DNA of 64,000 nt, from positions 124,001 through 188,000 of the forward strand of contig NZ_AWFG01000063.1 of assembly GCF_000682695.1 (NCBI RefSeq), in the 5' to 3' direction. This document shows, one piece after another, positions 62,544 to 64,000 of this stretch (the first letter of the stretch is position 1; the number at the start of each line of letters is the position of its first letter). The stretch comes from Hyphomonas chukchiensis. GTDB taxonomy: Bacteria > Pseudomonadota > Alphaproteobacteria > Caulobacterales > Hyphomonadaceae. The position numbers were made by a program, and so were the translations under genes. The notes beneath the pieces are model-generated. The model worked only from the letters and a program-made list of their open reading frames with translations, searched no databases and was not told the DNA's origin.

Positions 62544-63032
62544 ATGAGCGAGATCGAAGAAGTCGTTTATCTGGATGCGGTCCTGACCCCGAACCGGTCA
62601 CTCAGCCCGCGCGGCTTTGCCATCATCATGAGTGTCGTCGGCGTGGCGAGTTTCATCAGCGGCATGGCTTTTCTCTCGATGGGCGCCTTCCCCGTCGTTG
62701 GATTCTTCGGGCTGGATGCCCTGGCGATCTATCTGGCCTTTCGATGGTCCTTCCGGCGTCAGCGTGAAGAGACCCGCATAACGATTACCGCGAAGTCGGT
62801 GCGTCTGTTTCATCGCAAGGCCGACGGCTCCGAGAGACACGTTGAGCTGCCTTCAGCCTTTGCCAGGGTTGAGTTGGATGAGCCGGTCGAATCGACCAGC
62901 TGGCTGCGAATCGAGCACGGGCGGACAGCCTATGTGATCGGTCGCTTCCTGACGCTGCCGGAGCGCAAATCGCTATTGCTCGCTGTCCGGGCAGCGCTTA
63001 TCCGCGCCCGTAGTGAACGGTATCTGGCCTGA
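62544..63032 (+). CDS. DUF2244 family membrane protein
   Basis: 162 residues. The family pattern is an N-terminal VVYLDAVLTPNRSLSPRGF, two membrane segments (AIIMSVVGVASFISGMAFLSM; FPVVGFFGLDALAIYLAFRW) and a cytoplasmic tail with ITITAKSVRLFHR, SWLRIEHG and IGRFLTLPERKSLLLAVRAAL. Function is not established. The ATG at 62544 (MSEIEEVVYLD) is chosen over a start nine codons upstream. It is divergent from nth and precedes the P450 gene. Confidence 0.85.
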   Translation: MSEIEEVVYLDAVLTPNRSLSPRGFAIIMSVVGVASFISGMAFLSMGAFPVVGFFGLDALAIYLAFRWSFRRQREETRITITAKSVRLFHRKADGSERHVELPSAFARVELDEPVESTSWLRIEHGRTAYVIGRFLTLPERKSLLLAVRAALIRARSERYLA

Positions 63033-63052
63033 ATTCGGGTTACCAAAAATAA

Positions 63053-63068
63053 ATGACGCCTGCGTCAT
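63053..63068 (+). promoter_or_regulatory. Palindrome ATGACGC-N2-GCGTCAT followed by T-run, upstream of the P450 gene
   Basis: A perfect 7-bp-arm inverted repeat is followed two bases later by seven T residues, 20 bases after the DUF2244 stop and 81 bases before the P450 start. It can be read as a rho-independent terminator of the DUF2244 gene (6-bp stem, CCTG loop) or as an operator for the P450 promoter. Both are possible. Confidence 0.55.
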
Positions 63069-63149
63069 GGTTTTTTTATCCGGGGTATGTTAAATTCTTC
63101 CAGACATCAAAACTGGCATCCGGTTGAAGGATGCTCCGGAGGAAAAGAA

Positions 63150-64000
63150 ATGGCTGCAGATACTGCACAGAGCATTGAACATCCCGCACTGAAGCGTCCC
63201 AAGGTTTCGGACCGTGAACCCTTGCATCCCGGCTACCTGCGCGTTGGCGAGGAAGTGCCACCGGCCTCCAGCGTCGACATCAAGACCGTCGACATTGTTG
63301 ATCCGGAAATCTGGCGTCAGGGAAAATATTGGGAGCTGCTCGAGCGCCTGCGCAACGAAGACCCCATCCATTTCACGCCTGACAGCTTTGTCGGCCCCTA
63401 CTGGTCCATCACGCGCTATGAAGACATCATGGCCATCGATACGGACCACAAGCGCTTCTCCTCAAGCTGGGAGCATGGTGGCATCACGTTGGGCGAGCCG
63501 CTTGAAGATTTCGAAATGCCGATGTTCATCGCGATGGATGAGCCCCGCCACTCCGAGCAGCGCAAGACAGTCCAGCCGGCCGTCGCGCCGAACATGCTCA
63601 AGGAGTATGAATCCCTTATCCGTTCGCGGACGCAGGGCCTTCTCGACAGCCTGCCGGTCGGAGAACCTTTTGACTGGGTCGATACCGTCTCGGTCGAACT
63701 GACCACCATGATGCTGGCGACGCTCTTCGACTATCCGTTTGAGCGCCGGCGCGACCTGACCCGCTGGTCGGACGTCGCGACCAACATGAACAATCCTGAC
63801 ATCTGCCCCGGTGGGGAAGAACAGTGGAAACAGGAGATGATGACCTGCCTCACGACGTTCATGGGCCTGTTCCAGGAACGCGGCGCCATGGATGAGAAGA
63901 ACGATCTCATCAGCCTGCTGGCGCATGGCGAAAAGACCCGCAACATGACGCCGATGGAGCTGCTGGGTAACGTCATCCTGCTCATCGTGGGCGGCAATGA
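63150..64000 (+). CDS. Cytochrome P450, CYP153-like alkane hydroxylase, N-terminal part
   Basis: The open frame runs from ATG 63150 to the window edge (283 codons) and continues beyond it. A strong Shine-Dalgarno GGAGG lies nine bases upstream. The segments VDIVDPEIWRQGKYWELLERLRNEDPIHF, GPYWSITRYEDIMAIDTDH, GGITLGEPLEDFEMPMFIAMDEPRHSEQRK and the I-helix start LLIVGGN follow the CYP153 pattern of soluble bacterial alkane omega-hydroxylases. The heme Cys loop lies outside the window. Such enzymes feed fatty acids that could link to the PHA and acyl-CoA genes here (inference). Confidence 0.85.
   Translation, partial: MAADTAQSIEHPALKRPKVSDREPLHPGYLRVGEEVPPASSVDIKTVDIVDPEIWRQGKYWELLERLRNEDPIHFTPDSFVGPYWSITRYEDIMAIDTDHKRFSSSWEHGGITLGEPLEDFEMPMFIAMDEPRHSEQRKTVQPAVAPNMLKEYESLIRSRTQGLLDSLPVGEPFDWVDTVSVELTTMMLATLFDYPFERRRDLTRWSDVATNMNNPDICPGGEEQWKQEMMTCLTTFMGLFQERGAMDEKNDLISLLAHGEKTRNMTPMELLGNVILLIVGGN

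Overview
The window is about 64 kb of gene-dense, high-GC chromosome from an alphaproteobacterium. The best guess is Caulobacterales, family Hyphomonadaceae (Hyphomonas, Henriciella or Hirschia-like). The reasons are: PdhB with its own lipoyl domain; the order dusB-ntrB-ntrC-ntrY-ntrX-trkA-trkH-hfq-hflX-mazG; an IspDF fusion; a PopA-like degenerate GGDEF protein; a tRNA-His with discriminator A73; and a CYP153-type P450. The genus is inference. There is no insertion sequence, prophage, CRISPR array or rRNA operon. No gene-free stretch exceeds 300 bases; the longest are near 5881-6120 and 24609-24841.

Layout, left to right. 1-7.2 kb: pyruvate dehydrogenase genes (pdhA, pdhB, start of pdhC), ftsB, eno, rpmF, a lipoprotein dipeptidase and a CaiB/AMACR-type CoA transferase. 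7.3-14.5 kb: the PopA-like protein convergent with mfd, sdhE, then divergent recG. 14.5-17.6 kb: a DUF502 membrane protein, an LvaA/LvaB-like kinase pair and a DUF3089-like protein without a nucleophile. 17.6-23.3 kb: an arginine succinyltransferase operon (M20 hydrolase, astA, astD, astB, maiA). 23.4-27.7 kb: an OmpA-type porin with 28 consecutive prolines, tRNA-His, nusG-secE, and a sugar pair (SMP-30 lactonase plus a degenerate DgoK-like kinase).

27.9-40.4 kb: mazG, then the nitrogen-regulation and potassium block hflX, hfq, trkH, trkA, ntrX, ntrY, ntrC, ntrB, dusB. Both NtrC and NtrX lack the sigma-54 contact motif GAFTGA. 40.5-45.3 kb: ispDF, pncC, ratA, lipA and an acyl-CoA synthetase. 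45.3-49.6 kb: a Pseudomonas-style medium-chain PHA locus (phaZ, class II phaC, phaD, and a PhaF-like phasin fused to a helix-hairpin-helix domain). 49.7-55.7 kb: a dienelactone hydrolase and the phosphate regulon pstC-pstA-pstB-phoU-phoB behind a Pho-box array. 55.8-64 kb: hslVU, an HxlR regulator, an adenosine kinase-like PfkB protein, an ATP-grasp enzyme, two outer-membrane beta-barrels, nth, a DUF2244 protein and the start of a CYP153-like P450.

Together this is mostly core metabolism and regulation: carbon entry (PDH, enolase), nitrogen and phosphate control, potassium uptake and DNA repair. It is overlaid with fatty-acid and alkane-related functions (CYP153, acyl-CoA synthetase, mcl-PHA storage, AMACR, 4-hydroxyacyl-CoA kinase-like pair). 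The most interesting points are divergent versions of known proteins rather than an obviously new multi-gene system: the PopA-like effector, the two GAFTGA-less regulators, the phasin-HhH fusion in an alphaproteobacterial class II PHA locus, a pseudo-kinase DgoK, and an AST operon whose last enzyme appears replaced by an M20 hydrolase.
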